DNA of 64,000 nt, taken from assembly GCA_963680875.1 (NCBI GenBank), contig OY804575.1, forward strand, positions 106,548,505 through 106,612,504, given 5' to 3'. The position numbers were made by a program, and so were the translations under genes. Shown here piece by piece: positions 33,962-45,707 of the stretch (positions within the stretch are counted from its first letter, which is position 1; the number at the start of each line of letters is the position of its first letter). Source of the stretch: Bathymodiolus brooksi (taxonomy: Eukaryota > Mollusca > Bivalvia > Mytilida > Modiolidae). The notes under the pieces were generated by a model, which worked only from the letters and a program-made list of their open reading frames with translations, was not told where the DNA came from and made no database searches.

Positions 33962-34235
33962 TATTTGTATATCATAGATGACATAATACCTGCATATTAT
34001 CCACATACACATTCAATCAGGGTACAGTTCATTACAGGTTTAAATGTACGGGTGCTACTTCAATAATAGTGTATATTTGAAGTAGCACGCAGAGGAAGCG
34101 AGGCAGAACGAAGTTAAATGTAATATTTACTATTTTGTACAACACCTACGTTTGTAATATGACATTAATTTCAAATTGAACATAGATATAAAGGGGTATT
34201 AATCATATTATTTTGTTGTTTCCGTGATTAAGATT
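33962..34235 (+). repeat. duplicated segment shared with 8165-8430
   Basis: Collinear with 8165-8430 (see that entry). In this copy it directly follows the integrase element, so the duplication unit was probably interrupted by that insertion. Confidence 0.7.
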
Positions 34236-34596
34236 GTGCGTTCTTTAACTTGTCACCAGGCTTCCCTAAATACCCTAATTCTTTTGAAATATGTTCTTAC
34301 AATTTTAAAGTTATTGAAATAAGGTGAGACAAGTTATTTTCAACTAAAAAACTAATTTGTTACAACAATTGATTTTCCTACTATTGTTGTTCATAGCAGG
34401 TTATATACTCTTGTTGAATATATACATACGTAAACATAATCGAAGCAATATCCTCGTCCATATGCATCAACATGTTTTTGTTATTTATTTTGTTGAATTT
34501 GTGATATCTAATTATCTACGCGAAAAAAACTTCTTGTTTCTGGTTCTGCATTTTGAAATATATTGGGTATGTTTAAATAATTTTACAAATATACCT

Positions 34597-34800
34597 ATAT
34601 ACGAATGAAAAGTTAACCCAACAGTGCTACAATCAGATATTAGGTCTTACAGAGTTTCGTTTTTCCTCTACGAGAATTGAACTCGCAACATTGATACATT
34701 GCATCACCAATCACCTATCATTGTGTCCAGCCCCTTAGATCAGTCAGCCAAATCCGCTATTTAAAAATATTGCTTCAATAATCGAAATGTTACCTTGTCT
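34597..34800 (-). repeat. tRNA-like module beside the DDE transposon
   Basis: On the minus strand this is a diverged copy of the module at 3266 and 3736: acaaggtaaca at the start, attattgaagc, a gcgagttcaattctcg B box at about 34675-34695, and a cgtatata end. It abuts the 3' flank of the transposase, just as copy B abuts the relic at 3481-3735. Confidence 0.65.
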
Positions 34801-34933
34801 CTTAAGGCGAATTTAGGGATAGACATAAGACATGTGTTTAAGAGTGTGTCAATGGTACATATATATTTATTATTTCAATTTGATAGCAATCTAACTCAGC
34901 AATTGTAATATATTGTATAGGAAAACAAAAAAA

Positions 34934-35974
34934 TCATGATACAATCACAGGAAAAAAAAGTATATTATACAAACGTCTAAGCAAGTGACAACTACAAGCA
35001 TACAATATATCTCCCCCAATACATTTCAATTTACTTGTTATGCTATGTTTATACTGCATGCATTTTCTTATTATGTATAATATAAACAGTGAACGTCGTG
35101 TTGTGTAAGATAGTTTTGGAGAACAGCTTTTTTTCTGACTACAATTTGGGCACACCGTATCTTCTGTTTTAACATTGTGATGACTTGCATTATCTAATAC
35201 AACCAAGCTAGGATTTTTCAGAGCAGGCATCAATTGATTTTCAAACCACTCAAGAAAGACAACACTATTCATCTCCTGGTGATAGTCACCATCCTTTGAT
35301 TTGGCCAGAAACACTAAATCGCAGCCGTCAATCAAACCCTCACTTCGCGTACCTGCATGCAAAACAATCAAACGTTTGCCTTTACCCGAGGGTATATTTG
35401 AAGCATCAGACCCATCATTCGGGAGCCACATATAATCTGTGCAGTGATTTTGGTTAACCCATGTTTCATCCATGTACACGATATCATACCCTGCTTCCCT
35501 AAAACAAATGATCTTTCTCAGATAATTACACCTATCATTGATAATAGACACTTGATCGTACAGAACTCTTCGATTATCACCTATTTTATCATAAGTATAT
35601 CCAAGATCAATGAGAGTTAGAGTAAGTTTAGATTTTGATATTTTAAGAGAATCTTTTATTTCCTTATGTATTATTGAGACGGTCGGAGCAAAGTTCCGTG
35701 AATATAAACCGTGGATTGTTCTTTTAATAACACAATGATCAAAGTCGTCCAATATTTTAGCTCTTTCGTTGGGTTTATTTGACTTACAAGGCCTCATACT
35801 ATTCATAATACTGTGCACTGAAGTGTCAGACACACCCAAAGCTTTAGATGTCTTTTGATATACCCTATCAAATGAGACAATTGGCTTCTTCTTTGTCTTT
35901 TTCTTACTAAGAAAGGCAAACAACTTTTTTACAAACTTTTGGCATTCCGGAGATAAGTCAGACTGTTTACCCAT
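34934..35974 (-). pseudogene. Tc1/IS630-like DDE transposase, C-terminally damaged
   Basis: 346-codon open frame. Residues 1-110 look like an N-terminal DNA-binding region (ALGVSDTSVHSIMNSM helix-turn-helix-like). The DDE catalytic core is clear: IVYMDETWVNQ (first Asp), GKGKRLIVLHAG, then SLVVLDNASHHN (second Asp). The third acidic residue, expected in an N-P-I-E/D context, is absent: after VKTEDTVCPN the sequence changes to a Cys/Lys/Ser stretch that fits no family member, which suggests a deletion or frameshift. Encoded opposite to the receptor genes. Probably inactive. Confidence 0.78.
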
Positions 35975-36324
35975 TTAACAAAAAATACAAAATATAACAA
36001 TAATTTATGAGAGAAATGCTTGTCAGGTTCGTCTAAAGTACACGTGGCTGAGAGAAAGATTTTGCAGGTAAGATACCTGACGTACGGATGGCTTTTCCAT
36101 AAAGTGCATCTACTCCCACCCGAAAAATGACAACAAAATAGGACCAAAATACAAAATTTCATCTGAGTGCAGACTCAGCCAAAACAATAAGAAGCATTAC
36201 TGTAACTTTTTTAGTTAGCACTCCTAATTCTAAATAAAACTCGTTTATTTTGCTGTTCAAAAATCTATAGTTTAAAAGATATTTGGATTTTTCGTTATTC
36301 TATTCAAAACATTATTACTTTTTT
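35975..36324. other. upstream flank of the DDE transposase
   Basis: No tRNA-like module and no inverted repeat matching the other end could be found here, so this end of the element is undefined. A short ctgagtgcagactcag palindrome is at about 36161. Confidence 0.45.
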
Positions 36325-37330
36325 TTTAACTCATGCATATTACACACTTACAAAGTCAATCCGGGTACAATTCATAACATTTAAAAAATGATATATATCG
36401 GTGTTACTTCAAATAGAAATCAAAGTAAAAGAGGCATAGCTAAGGTAAATATAACATTTACAATATATACTATATACAACTATACACTTTTGTAAGACTC
36501 TGAAATCATTTGATTCTCCAATCTTTCGACTTTAAGTGTACATAATGAAGGTTATTCCAGAAACCCGTTGTGTGCCTACATTTGATATTTACGTTGTTAT
36601 TATGCTTGTTATACCTACATTTGTACGACATTAAGCACAAATATACATGTGGACATTGCTCATTTTCTTTCCTGATTATCTAATAAGGATTGTTCATTCT
36701 TAGACATGTCACGGGGGTGGGGGAGGGGTAATTTCTCACCTACCCTCCTATTGGGTAGTTATACCCAACAATATCGATTTTATTACCATAAGGTGAGACG
36801 ATATGTTTGCTATGAATATCAATAAGACATTTTTTGTTACAGTTCATTTAATAGGTTTTTTATTCTTATTTTTATTTGATTTTTTATTTGATCTGTTATT
36901 TCATAACAGGTGGCACACAAAATGTTCAATGTAAACAAAATATAAACACACTTATGACATTAGTATGTAATGGAGGAAGTAGCTCCTCATCAATATATAT
37001 CTACAACGATCTTCTGTTCTATACAATACATTATATCTTTGACAATCTCCTTTGTACGAATATACAGCGTCGCCAAGTCTTTAGTAAATGTTTTCCATGG
37101 TATTTAACCATTCAATCGTAAAAAGACTTCCCGATTCGGTTGATTTTAATATATTGTGTGTATTTAAATAATTTTATGGATATTTATTGTCGTCGCCATA
37201 TCATTACCTTTATTTATTATATATGATATTATAAAACAGTGAATATATGTTTTTCATGAAATAGGTAAGCTGATGAACAAATTTGATATATCTATTCGTT
37301 TGTATGGAACGCCTGAGTCACAAATGCACA
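36325..37330 (+). repeat. segmental duplication unit, copy 2 (matches 8780-9960)
   Basis: Collinear with copy 1 from gcatattacacac to the aaataggtaagct block at about 37260. It lacks the SINE insertion of copy 1. A further piece of the same unit recurs at about 41240-41490 (ttcgatggtatttaatcatt, acttcctgattctggtt), just upstream of locus 3 exon 1. Confidence 0.75.
36910..37121 (+). CDS. possible terminal exon, unknown protein (copy 2)
   Basis: Partner of 9525-9715 with the same acceptor (ATAACAG), phase 1, and stop position; 70 codons against 63, the difference lying in the first third. It reads GGTQNVQCKQNINTL, then SSSSSIYIYNDLLFY, then FDNLLCTNIQRRQVF. Not recognised as any domain. Differences from copy 1 are mostly amino-acid changing. 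Confidence 0.3.
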
Positions 37331-37679
37331 ATAAAAAAAACATCTAAAAAATCTCAAAGGCATGATCTCTCATTTGTTTTTTTGTTTGTTTGTTAAAAAA
37401 TGATTGTTTTTTCTTTATCTACAATTACTTATGCTTACATATTTCTAAAGTCTTTAATTATAACATCTTGAAATAAAAGTCAAGTTAATATTGTATGTAA
37501 TTTCTGATGATCTGTGATTTTTTACTGAGGAGTAAACTCTGAATTAGCTTCACAAGAACTGGAAAATACACATGTACTTGTACATAATTTACACACAACT
37601 GCAATTTATTCCTGTTGATATTATTAACTGATGTTATACGTTAACCAACAACGATTTACAAAACACTATGCATAAAACT

Positions 37680-37960
37680 AAAGATCGAGTAACACGAATC
37701 ATGCTCCACTAGTGGCACCCGTTGTGTTAACATAGTAGCTACAAGCCCGTTGATAAGTCATAAATGAGGACTGGACCGGGTAGCGTTTTACAACAAGTGG
37801 AGCATGTCCATGGTCATTTGTGAGACAGATATTCCGTGCCGGTTAACAGTGGCGACCCTAAAATTGATGACTTCAACATAAACAACAGAAAGCCGTACTT
37901 CAGCAGCTTCATTGATAGCAGCAACCTTCTATCAAGAATTACCGGGTAGGAACGACTAGT
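37680..37960 (-). repeat. longer copy of the common dispersed repeat
   Basis: Begins with the complement of the gttactcgatc end seen at 8445 and continues through catgctccactagtggcacc, gagcatgtccatggtca and cggttaacagtggcgaccct. The second long copy is at 57160-57560. It appears to be an abundant non-coding repeat of this genome. Confidence 0.7.
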
Positions 37961-38134
37961 TCTGGAATATTCACACGGGGTTATAATTTTGACACGATGG
38001 TGACGGATGAATTTCAACTTGACAAATGGCTTGTCCCTAAAACCAAGTATTTTGTACTTTATGCATATGGCAAAGTTAATTACTGGTTAAATTTTATGGC
38101 TTGGAGTACAGATGAAAAACATATATCTATATAT

Positions 38135-38688
38135 TGTTATGTATATATAATACATAAGTTATATTATTTTATTCTTGAGAATATGTTTTGTTGTACAAGT
38201 TTTAATTTTGATCTTGAGTTTTGATATGTTCTAGATATTTCTGCATATTGTTTGTAAACATGTTTACTTCTGAATGTTCTAGAGACTTCATAAAAATAGT
38301 ATATAAGGAGTAGGAAATTCGAGAGCAGTATGCAATTTAGACAGCTGGAATCTATAGCATTGTATTTGGATATATTTGCTTAGAGAAGTCACGTGACTTC
38401 AACATTGAACTATTAGCAATTTCAACATTCTTTGGAGACTTTGTGGATAAGAAACAGGATATTTTAATTCAACAGGAATTCATTATACAGGAAAGGAAAA
38501 GAACATTTATTCTAAAGGACATTTAATTGTGAACATTCAGGCCAGTTTTTATCTTTATTAATTTCATTTCTGTAATTGTATGTTATTACTAAGTATTTTC
38601 TGTTATTATATTAAAGTATAGAAACTTAATAGATTATTGGTTGTTTCTTTCTGTTACTAGAATATTCTAGAAAAAAATTTACGTAACA
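38135..38688 (+). mobile_element. 5' LTR of a gypsy-like retrotransposon
   Basis: The element begins TGTTATG and ends CGTAACA, near-perfect terminal inverted repeats of an LTR of 554 bases. A TATA box (tatataagg) at 38300 is a candidate promoter. Five bases further is a primer binding site at 38694 (tgggggctcgtgtctgggat), close to the tRNA-Pro type with a two-base insertion. No matching 3' LTR was found in the window. Confidence 0.72.
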
Positions 38689-38785
38689 GAAATTGGGGGC
38701 TCGTGTCTGGGATCTTATTAAAATTAATTATTTATAGAAGTTAATATTTTCCTGAATTATTTATTTATTACAACCACCAATCAAA

Positions 38786-39505
38786 ATGGTATTTTCGGCA
38801 GCAGAATTTATGTCAGATCCAAAGAGGGAACCGCTTGAGGCAATACAAAATCTGAATTGTTATTGCTAGGTAAATATTTGAATTTGGTGATAAAAACTGC
38901 AATGTTAAAAGTAGATGATGAAGTTTTGGATGTACATGCTTTGTAATTGGTTAGCACATTTGGGGTTGCTAGTGTGAAAATGACAGAAATTGAAATCCAA
39001 AAAAAAATACATTTGTAAGGTTAAAAGAAATCGAATAAAAATGAAAAATTGAATAAATGCAAATGCAAGAAACAATAAGAGCTAAAGAAATGCAAATAAA
39101 AGAAAAAAAATAAGAGCTGAAGAAATGCAAGAAAAAAGAAGAACTGAAGAAATGGAAATGCAAGTAAAAATGAAAAAACTTGAACTTGAACAACTTAGGC
39201 TTTCTAACGAAAAACAGGAAATAATGCCTTTCGTGTTACCTTCAGTACACAATAAATTTGATGTTGCGAAGTACATCACATTTGTTCCAACTTTGGAAGG
39301 GGAAAATATTGAGAAAATTGCCAAAAGTCTGGCTTGGCCCAATTAACACTGGACCTTACTTTTACAGAGTGTCTTAATAGGGAAAGCCCTAGAAATTTAC
39401 GGGTCCCTTGATTTAGAACGAAGTTCAAATTATGAGGGAGTGAAAAAAAACCTTTTGAAAGCATATGAATTGGTACCGGAGACTTATCGGCAAAAGCTTA
39501 GAAAT
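38786..39505 (+). pseudogene. degenerate gag of the LTR element
   Basis: An ATG at 38786 starts a gag-like frame, but stop codons and frame changes break it near 38870, 38945, 39019 and 39345. The recognisable parts are a charged coiled-coil-like stretch (39080-39200), a FDVAKYITFVPT block (about 39258) and, after a stop, remnants of the capsid-like LLQSVLIGKA and [13 protein letters not shown] motifs (about 39355-39495). Protease, reverse transcriptase and integrase are missing. The remnant ends where a SINE begins. Confidence 0.65.
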
Positions 39506-39740
39506 TGTATGGTTATGGTGTTTAACGCCTTTTCAACAAAGTTCGGAGAAAACAATCGACCTGTTGCAAATCACTGACAAACTTTATTACATAATGTTGT
39601 ATCGAGTACACCTCGCTATCAACGGGATCGGACTCGATACTTTAGTGCTGATAGACACTGATCGCACAGGTTCTTGTATATCCAACTCCAATTCGATCAC
39701 GACAAAAACGGTCCCTAAAACATGTTTTCAATTGAAATTA
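39500..39740 (-). repeat. SINE copy
   Basis: Reverse-oriented relative of the SINE at 27960: ggtgtttaacgcc, ttgcaaatcactgacaaact, then a weak B-box complement near 39627 (gggatcggactcgat). It terminates the gag remnant. Confidence 0.6.
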
Positions 39741-41905
39741 AGGAACTTTCAATAGAAATAAATATATGAAAAAATACATGTAATTTGTCGGCATCATGGT
39801 GATCCTATGTCAGGATAACCATTCTCGCATATTAATCATCCCACAAAAAGGCACCAATGAAAATGTATTTAGTATAATAACGCTTAGAAGTATAAGTATA
39901 ATAAGTGTGTTAACCGTCCTCTTTCTAGATGTTGTTGACTGACTGTATTCAGTATTCAAATGTACCTTCAAAAATAAGAAAACGATCCATATTCTCAATT
40001 TATAGCTATATTTTGAAGATAAATCTATATTTTAAAAAGCATTTTTAAATCTTGTCTAATATAAAACTTCACAACTCAACAATATGTGCTAATTTTATAT
40101 TTAGCAACAATGTACGGATATTAATGTTTATCCTGCAATATCAAAAGGTCCATAACAACTGCCAAATTGTCTGAAAATAGCTGAAACAAGCGTCGGTCTA
40201 AACGTTTTCAAAGGTGTCATCTGTAACGTCAGTGCTTATAATCTTACCGTTGATCAACAGGAATCAGATACCAGCAAGGCTATATGTTGGTCAGTGCAGG
40301 GTAACTAGTACTTAACTTGCATATATTTCATGTAATTTATAGCCCTGAATAATCAGAAGAGAACGTAGCAGGACAAACCAAAAGGTGCTTATTTGTAACA
40401 GATCTTGGAATGAAAGATATTATGTTGATGGAAAAAAACGTAGATATCAAATTTAATGCGTACGAAGCGTTTAGGAAATAGCATTCATCAGTAGCCTCAA
40501 AGCCAGAATATGCGAAAACAAATATAAGCTAAAATTATTTGGGAGCAAGAAAACCAAAGACACTAAACAGGATACCCACAATCGGCTGAGGTCGCCTATG
40601 CCTGAGGGTTAAATAAAAGCATTTGCGCAATTCATAATTTCCCAATTTGTTTCACAAAATACTACATTTTTTCGAAATTTTATCCTGAAGTCAATTAATG
40701 TGCAATTTTGACATTTCTTATCAAGAAAAGCGCACAATTAGTGTATAATAGTTATTTGCATATAATTTATGAGCCACGTTTTTCAAGTCCTGGTTACTTA
40801 AAGACGGTCCTAGAATGATTCTCAGCAAAAGTACTATCAATGTACTATGATTTGGACATTATATAGCTTGAAGGTTCGGGGTTTGGGTCATTGTGTTAAC
40901 GCCTTATTCAACGATATGTCTGTTATATCATTGCGGTCAGTTTTATTTGGTCGCGGAAACTGGAGAAAATTATCCACCTGTTGCAAGTCACTGATAAACT
41001 TTATCCCAAATGGTTGTATTGAAAACACGTCGCCATTATCGAGATTTGAACTCCCACATTAGTGGCGATAGTCACTGATGCAAATACAATAACCATACAA
41101 TAACGATCACAACGGCGCTTGATAACTTCAGAATGCTATGAGGAAGTACAAATTGTAACCCTCCATCAATACGCATGTACTAGATTTTATTGTCAATGCA
41201 ATGCATGGAATATCTGAGAATCTCGTATGATCAAATTCAAGGTCATATTTAGTCTTTTGAAGAAAAAAATGTTCGATGGTATTTAATCATTTCATCGTAA
41301 AAACACTTCCTGATTCTGGTTATGGAGGAGTTTTTTTCAATTAAATTGTGTATGTGTAAATGATCTGACATGCTTTTGCTGTAATATACAAAACGGTATT
41401 ATTATGTACAAGAGATTTATAATAATTGTAATTAAATAGGTAAGTTGACAACAATAAATTATAATACAATCATCAATAATAATATTGACTAAGCTAAACT
41501 GGACGTCAAATCGTTACTTTAGAAATATATTGCAGTACTGTCACTGGTACTATTAGGTCTTAATTAGGGTTCAGCAGTATCAATAGAGTTCCGAGATGCG
41601 TTTGTATACATAAAATGTCGTTTGTCGAGGGTACAGTAATCATAACATGCGATTTACCAAACTTCTGTAAGTCTTGGATGCCTTCAATATATTGAAATTC
41701 GCCAATGGGAATACAATTTATACATTTTTTTTTATTATAGAAAATTAAAGAAATAATAATAAACTCCATTTTATTCATTAAAACTCTCATACTGTCTGTT
41801 ATTATTGTGAATTTTCTCAAAACTTGATGCCATCTTTTCTCTATACATGTTGCTGTGTGGTATTACTGTTTTCTTTTCTATTATGAAGGTAGTAACCAGA
41901 CCACA
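39741..41905. other. intergenic upstream of locus 3
   Basis: Contains a short dispersed repeat at 40440-40620 (gtagatatcaaatttaatgc, cgaagcgttt), a SINE at 40860-41095, and part of the duplicated unit at 41240-41490. The stretch from 41490 to 41905 is A+T-rich; the promoter of locus 3 must lie near its end but no clear core element was identified. Confidence 0.5.
40860..41095 (-). repeat. SINE copy with B box
   Basis: Body ggtcattgtgttaacgcc, gcggtcagttttatttgg, cacctgttgcaagtcactga, then the complement of a B box (gagatttgaactcccac) at about 41040-41056. Reverse orientation. Confidence 0.65.
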
Positions 41906-41957
41906 ATGAAGGTCTTGATTGCATTGATATCACTGTTATCTATTGTCCAATCACAAA
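41906..41957 (+). CDS. locus 3 exon 1: signal peptide
   Basis: ATG at 41906 opens MKVLIALISLLSIVQSQ, a short positively charged start, a Leu/Ile core and a small polar end: a classic cleavable signal peptide. The GTAAGT donor at 41958 leaves one base (phase 1). This starts a receptor ectodomain of about 430 residues in the window: signal peptide, fucolectin-like domain (exons 2-3), 12-Cys module (exon 4) and four 8-Cys modules (exons 5-8). In molluscs this order is known from receptor tyrosine phosphatases, and the RPTP tail of the neighbouring locus at the left edge fits that. The start is supported by the identical layout in locus 2. Confidence 0.85.
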
Positions 41958-44737
41958 GTAAGTATTCATTTACATGTTGTGTGAAATATTTCTTCCAAAA
42001 TAGATCACAAATAACACAAAATACTTTAAAATGATAATTTGGAGAGCGTGGGCAATAAATTGCGATACGGGATAATTTTAGCAATATATGTTCTAACTGA
42101 TCAGAGACTGGGTTGCAATTTGTCACATTTTGAAATCTTGCCACGATTGTTTCTAACTAAGGATGCATTGGCAAAGAAATAGAAAATTAGAAGTGAGGGG
42201 GAATGGATATATAATTGATTGATTGAATATTGCTGAATAAAGCAGTATTTCAGCTATATCCATGACAAGAAACAAGTTCAATAGCATATAACAATATAGT
42301 AATGATGGAGAGGATTGTTCAACCAGCTCAGCAACTTGTGACCATTAATGGAAAAGTATATCGAATTGAATAGGAACGAATAATGTATTCTGTTGTAGCG
42401 GCTACTCATTTATAAATTAATAATATATTTTGTCATAGAGTTATTATGCCACTTACTTAAGGGTGTAGGCCTGGGTAACTCCAAAATTTTCCTATAGTTC
42501 TTTTTTTTTTAGATTTGCATTATTGAATAGTTATGGCTAAATACATTATCTGCCAAAGTTTAAAGAAATTTCACCGTGCCGGTTTTGGGGGTATTCTTGA
42601 CGCCAGATGGTAATTCTAGTTTCAGAAACTTCTAATTGATATGCGCATTTATTTCTGATTGAAAGGGAATATTTTGGCTTTAATATACTTGAGAGTGTTA
42701 TTGTTGAATAATTATGAAATATCTAGCATATATGAATATCGTGTTTGGGGATAATCACGTGCAAAACAGTTGAAATTGGGATACCACCCTGGTATTAAAA
42801 ATCTGATTAAAAAAAATCCTGTCGATTAACTTCAACCAAAAAATGCTACAGTAAAGAATATGCATATAGACATCATTGCACTAAATTTTGCAAACTTTCA
42901 CCGTCGGATTTGTAAAATATTTAAACTTATGTTTTCCATGGATGCCACCCAGAAAAAATGAAATTGTATAGGAAAGTTATTACACACTGATCCTTTGCTG
43001 TTTCTTTATCTGTGAGATACAAAAATACTAGTTACCAATAATAAACAGGTTTTGAGTTCTTATATTTGACATAGTGGATGTCCGAAATACCAAATTACTT
43101 TTTTATTTTCAGGTCGGTTGGGGATGGGGAGGTGTGGTTTGAGGGTGACTCTACTTGATTATTTCATTACAAAAAACCACACAACCACCCAGCTGTATTG
43201 TTAAATTTCTTCAAATTCTGTCCTCCAGTTGTATTCATTTGATCTGGTTATTATTTAGTTGTCTTAGGGCAAACATTTTTGAGTGTGGGGGGGGGGGGGG
43301 GGAGACAGGATCAGATATTACCAATTATTTTTTCTAAGCATAGCATTCCATTTTTTCACTACCATTAAATTAATTTACACCTTGGTATATATATATCAAT
43401 CTTTGAACAGTTTTTTTTTCTGTTTCCTGAAATGTGAATCTTTCTCAAACTGTGAGTAATCATATTAAAGGAATATAGGTTATTTTGAGGAAATTTAGAC
43501 ATGTGCGAATTTGACATTTCACCTGCAAACTGAAAAAGATGTAAAATTTGTGAGTGAGATGGTCCATATATTCTTTGAAAATAGCCCTTATTATTAATAT
43601 ATGTATGAAAAAATTCACCTGGTATGATGTTGACCAATGAATTGAGCATTATATATGAAACAGTGGAATCATATTAAAATTAGACAAGCCAAAGCAAATA
43701 AGTAAGATGATTTATTTTCATGTTCTACAGCAACATCTGTGTTTCAAAAAATAATACAAAATTCAACAAAATATAACAATGTATAAAATGACCACAATGT
43801 AAACATATTTACATATCTTGTTTACCCTCCTGACATGTTCAGGTCGCCTAATAATTATGTGAAGGTCAAAATGGTGCAAACATATTCATGGGGCAATGTA
43901 AATATTTGTCATACAGTTTCAATATCACTTCTAAGAATACTACATTTATTCCAACGTGACACTTTCTTTTCAATATATTGATATTTTTCATACCAATATA
44001 TTTTAGTATTAAGTTTTTCAATGTGACCATTTTATTTTTATAAATCATCAGCAGGGGTAAGTGATTTCCTGACAAATAAAGCAATTCTACTATAGTTTCA
44101 TAATATTTAAGATTCTGGTATATATATTTAATATTTTGTATTTGACAAGCCCTTGAAATTCAAAGGAAAAAAGATTGTCACACAAAATGCATTAACACTC
44201 CTGGCATTTTTGACAACATATTTCGATTGCAATTTTTTCTGGAAAGAGATAGTTTAATGATATTGTGTGGGCACAAGCATATAATAATAACACACTGTTA
44301 TTATCAGCAATAAGATGTAAAAAGAAAAGGAGCACAGCTATGGAAAGGTAAAAGGAAAAGGAGTCATTTTTTTATAAACTGCCCATATCCAATGTAAACA
44401 ATCTGTGTTGCCAAGAAGCTTAGAATTGACGGAGGATTTTCAAGCGCAAAGATGACCATATATTTGAAAAGAAAATGAAAATAGAGTTGTCTCCCATAGC
44501 CTAGGCCTACATCCTTAATAGTCGACCTCAATTGGAAAAAATGATTGAGATCCTCGTTGAGTTAAAGTCGAAGCTAAGGGACCTATGATGTAAGTATAAT
44601 TTTATACATTCGAGCATTCGAGTTGTCAGGCATATATGAAGCTAATCGTTACTACAAACGTGTTAAATATTGACTTTGGAATAACCGAGTAAACTATTTA
44701 TCAGTGTTCTAGATAATGATATTTTTTCAATATACAG
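41958..44737 (+). other. locus 3 intron 1, holding a 2-kb TTAA element
   Basis: Intron between the signal peptide and lectin exons. It is dominated by the element at 42461-44514. A run of 16 G lies at 43287-43302. Confidence 0.75.
42461..44514. mobile_element. non-autonomous DNA transposon flanked by TTAA
   Basis: The left end reads gggtgtaggcctgggtaact and the right end is the imperfect complement (ctcccatagcctaggcctac, then atcc). Both are flanked by TTAA (42457-42460, 44515-44518), the target duplication of piggyBac-like and Kolobok-like elements. The 2.05-kb interior has no transposase. A minus-strand frame at 43866-44084 has a weak leucine-rich pattern but no firm identity. The terminal GGG differs from the CCC expected of piggyBac. 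Confidence 0.65.
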
Positions 44738-44971
44738 AAAACTTATCAACAAACGGAACTGCCTCCCAGAGTTCAGATTACCACTGGGTAGCGAGAAATC
44801 TTAATCTGACAGCAGATTTGGCTATTTCTGGAGACCCTACACATGAATTGATTAGTGAATCATGTGCTCTAACACTGTATGAGCCTACAAAGTATACGGC
44901 GTGGTGGATGTTGACGTTTCCTGTTGATTCTGTATACATCACAAATGTATTGATTTATTTCCGGAAGAAAG
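44738..44971 (+). CDS. locus 3 exon 2: fucolectin-like (F5/8) domain, first half
   Basis: Acceptor ATATACAG, 234 bases, phase 1 in and out. It encodes ENLSTNGTASQSSDYHW-like start (here KNLSTNGTASQSSDYHW), NLTADLAISGDPTHE, SCALTLYEPTKYTAWWM and LTFPVDSVYITNVLIYFR. The ASQSS start, the T-ADLAISG block and the AWWMLTFPVDSVYITNV strand are the hallmarks of fucolectin-like jelly-roll domains, which bind sugars or other surface ligands outside the cell. The lectin His/Arg ligand residues cannot be judged by eye, so sugar binding is only possible. Confidence 0.9.
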
Positions 44972-45467
44972 GTAAGTTTTTCTTCTCATATGTGCTCTTC
45001 AATTTTTTTTTATCATCATATTGAATTGCATGTTATAACATTATTTATAGCAATTTTGATGTTTGTATTTCAAAATATAATTCTTCCATTATGGAAATGC
45101 TATACAGGTACACAAGCATGTTAAATACTGGTAATTGTAAGGCATATTACTTACAAAATGCATTATATCGCCACTGAATAAAATGTACTTGCTTAAATAC
45201 ACGTGAACCTTAATGACAATGACGATTAGCTGTCATAAATTGGTTAAATAATTCTAACTTGCCCTAATTCTCTGATCAGTACCACTCTCCGTGTTTACTA
45301 TAATACGTTTTGTTGATGTTGAATGAATTTTTGATCATCACTGGTTAAACTTTCTTTTCATATATCTAATGCTATCACTTCGAGCACTTTGGTTTTCTCT
45401 CATTTGTACCATTATTATGTCATGTCTATATAGTTAAAATATTATGAATATATTGCTTGGTTGGCAG

Positions 45468-45707
45468 AATACAACCGTCTTGCAGGATATTATGTTTACA
45501 TCAGCAACTCAAGTGAATCAAAGACTGATGGTCATCTCTGTTATCATGACATAGGACCAAAGCTTCCAACCTCCATGTTACTGAATATTACTTGTAATCA
45601 CTTAGGACAGTATGTTATTTTCTATAATGAACGAGACGAAGACGGTAATAACCAGCAAGGATACAGTAATGAAGCGATAATAGAACTATGCCACGTCGAA
45701 GTAAACG
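45468..45707 (+). CDS. locus 3 exon 3: fucolectin-like domain, second half
   Basis: Acceptor GGTTGGCAG, donor GTAAGT at 45708, 240 bases, phase 1 at both ends. It reads EYNRLAGYYVYISNSSESK, HLCYHDIGPKLPT, ITCNHLGQYVIFYNERDE and AIIELCHVEVN. The RLAGYxVYISN strand, the CYHD/TCNHLGQYV disulfide pair and the final IELCHVEV strand complete the domain. Several NxS/T sites suggest glycosylation. The matching exon in locus 2 (14622) carries a stop at the Arg of NERDE. Confidence 0.9.

Noticed and set aside
38969..39342. Minus-strand frames with Phe/Ser-rich protein
   Set aside because: Complement of an AAA/GAA-rich region of the gag remnant; low complexity.
43866..44084. Minus-strand frame with weak leucine-rich pattern
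   Set aside because: Short, no clear repeat register, inside a TTAA-flanked element; not enough to call a gene.
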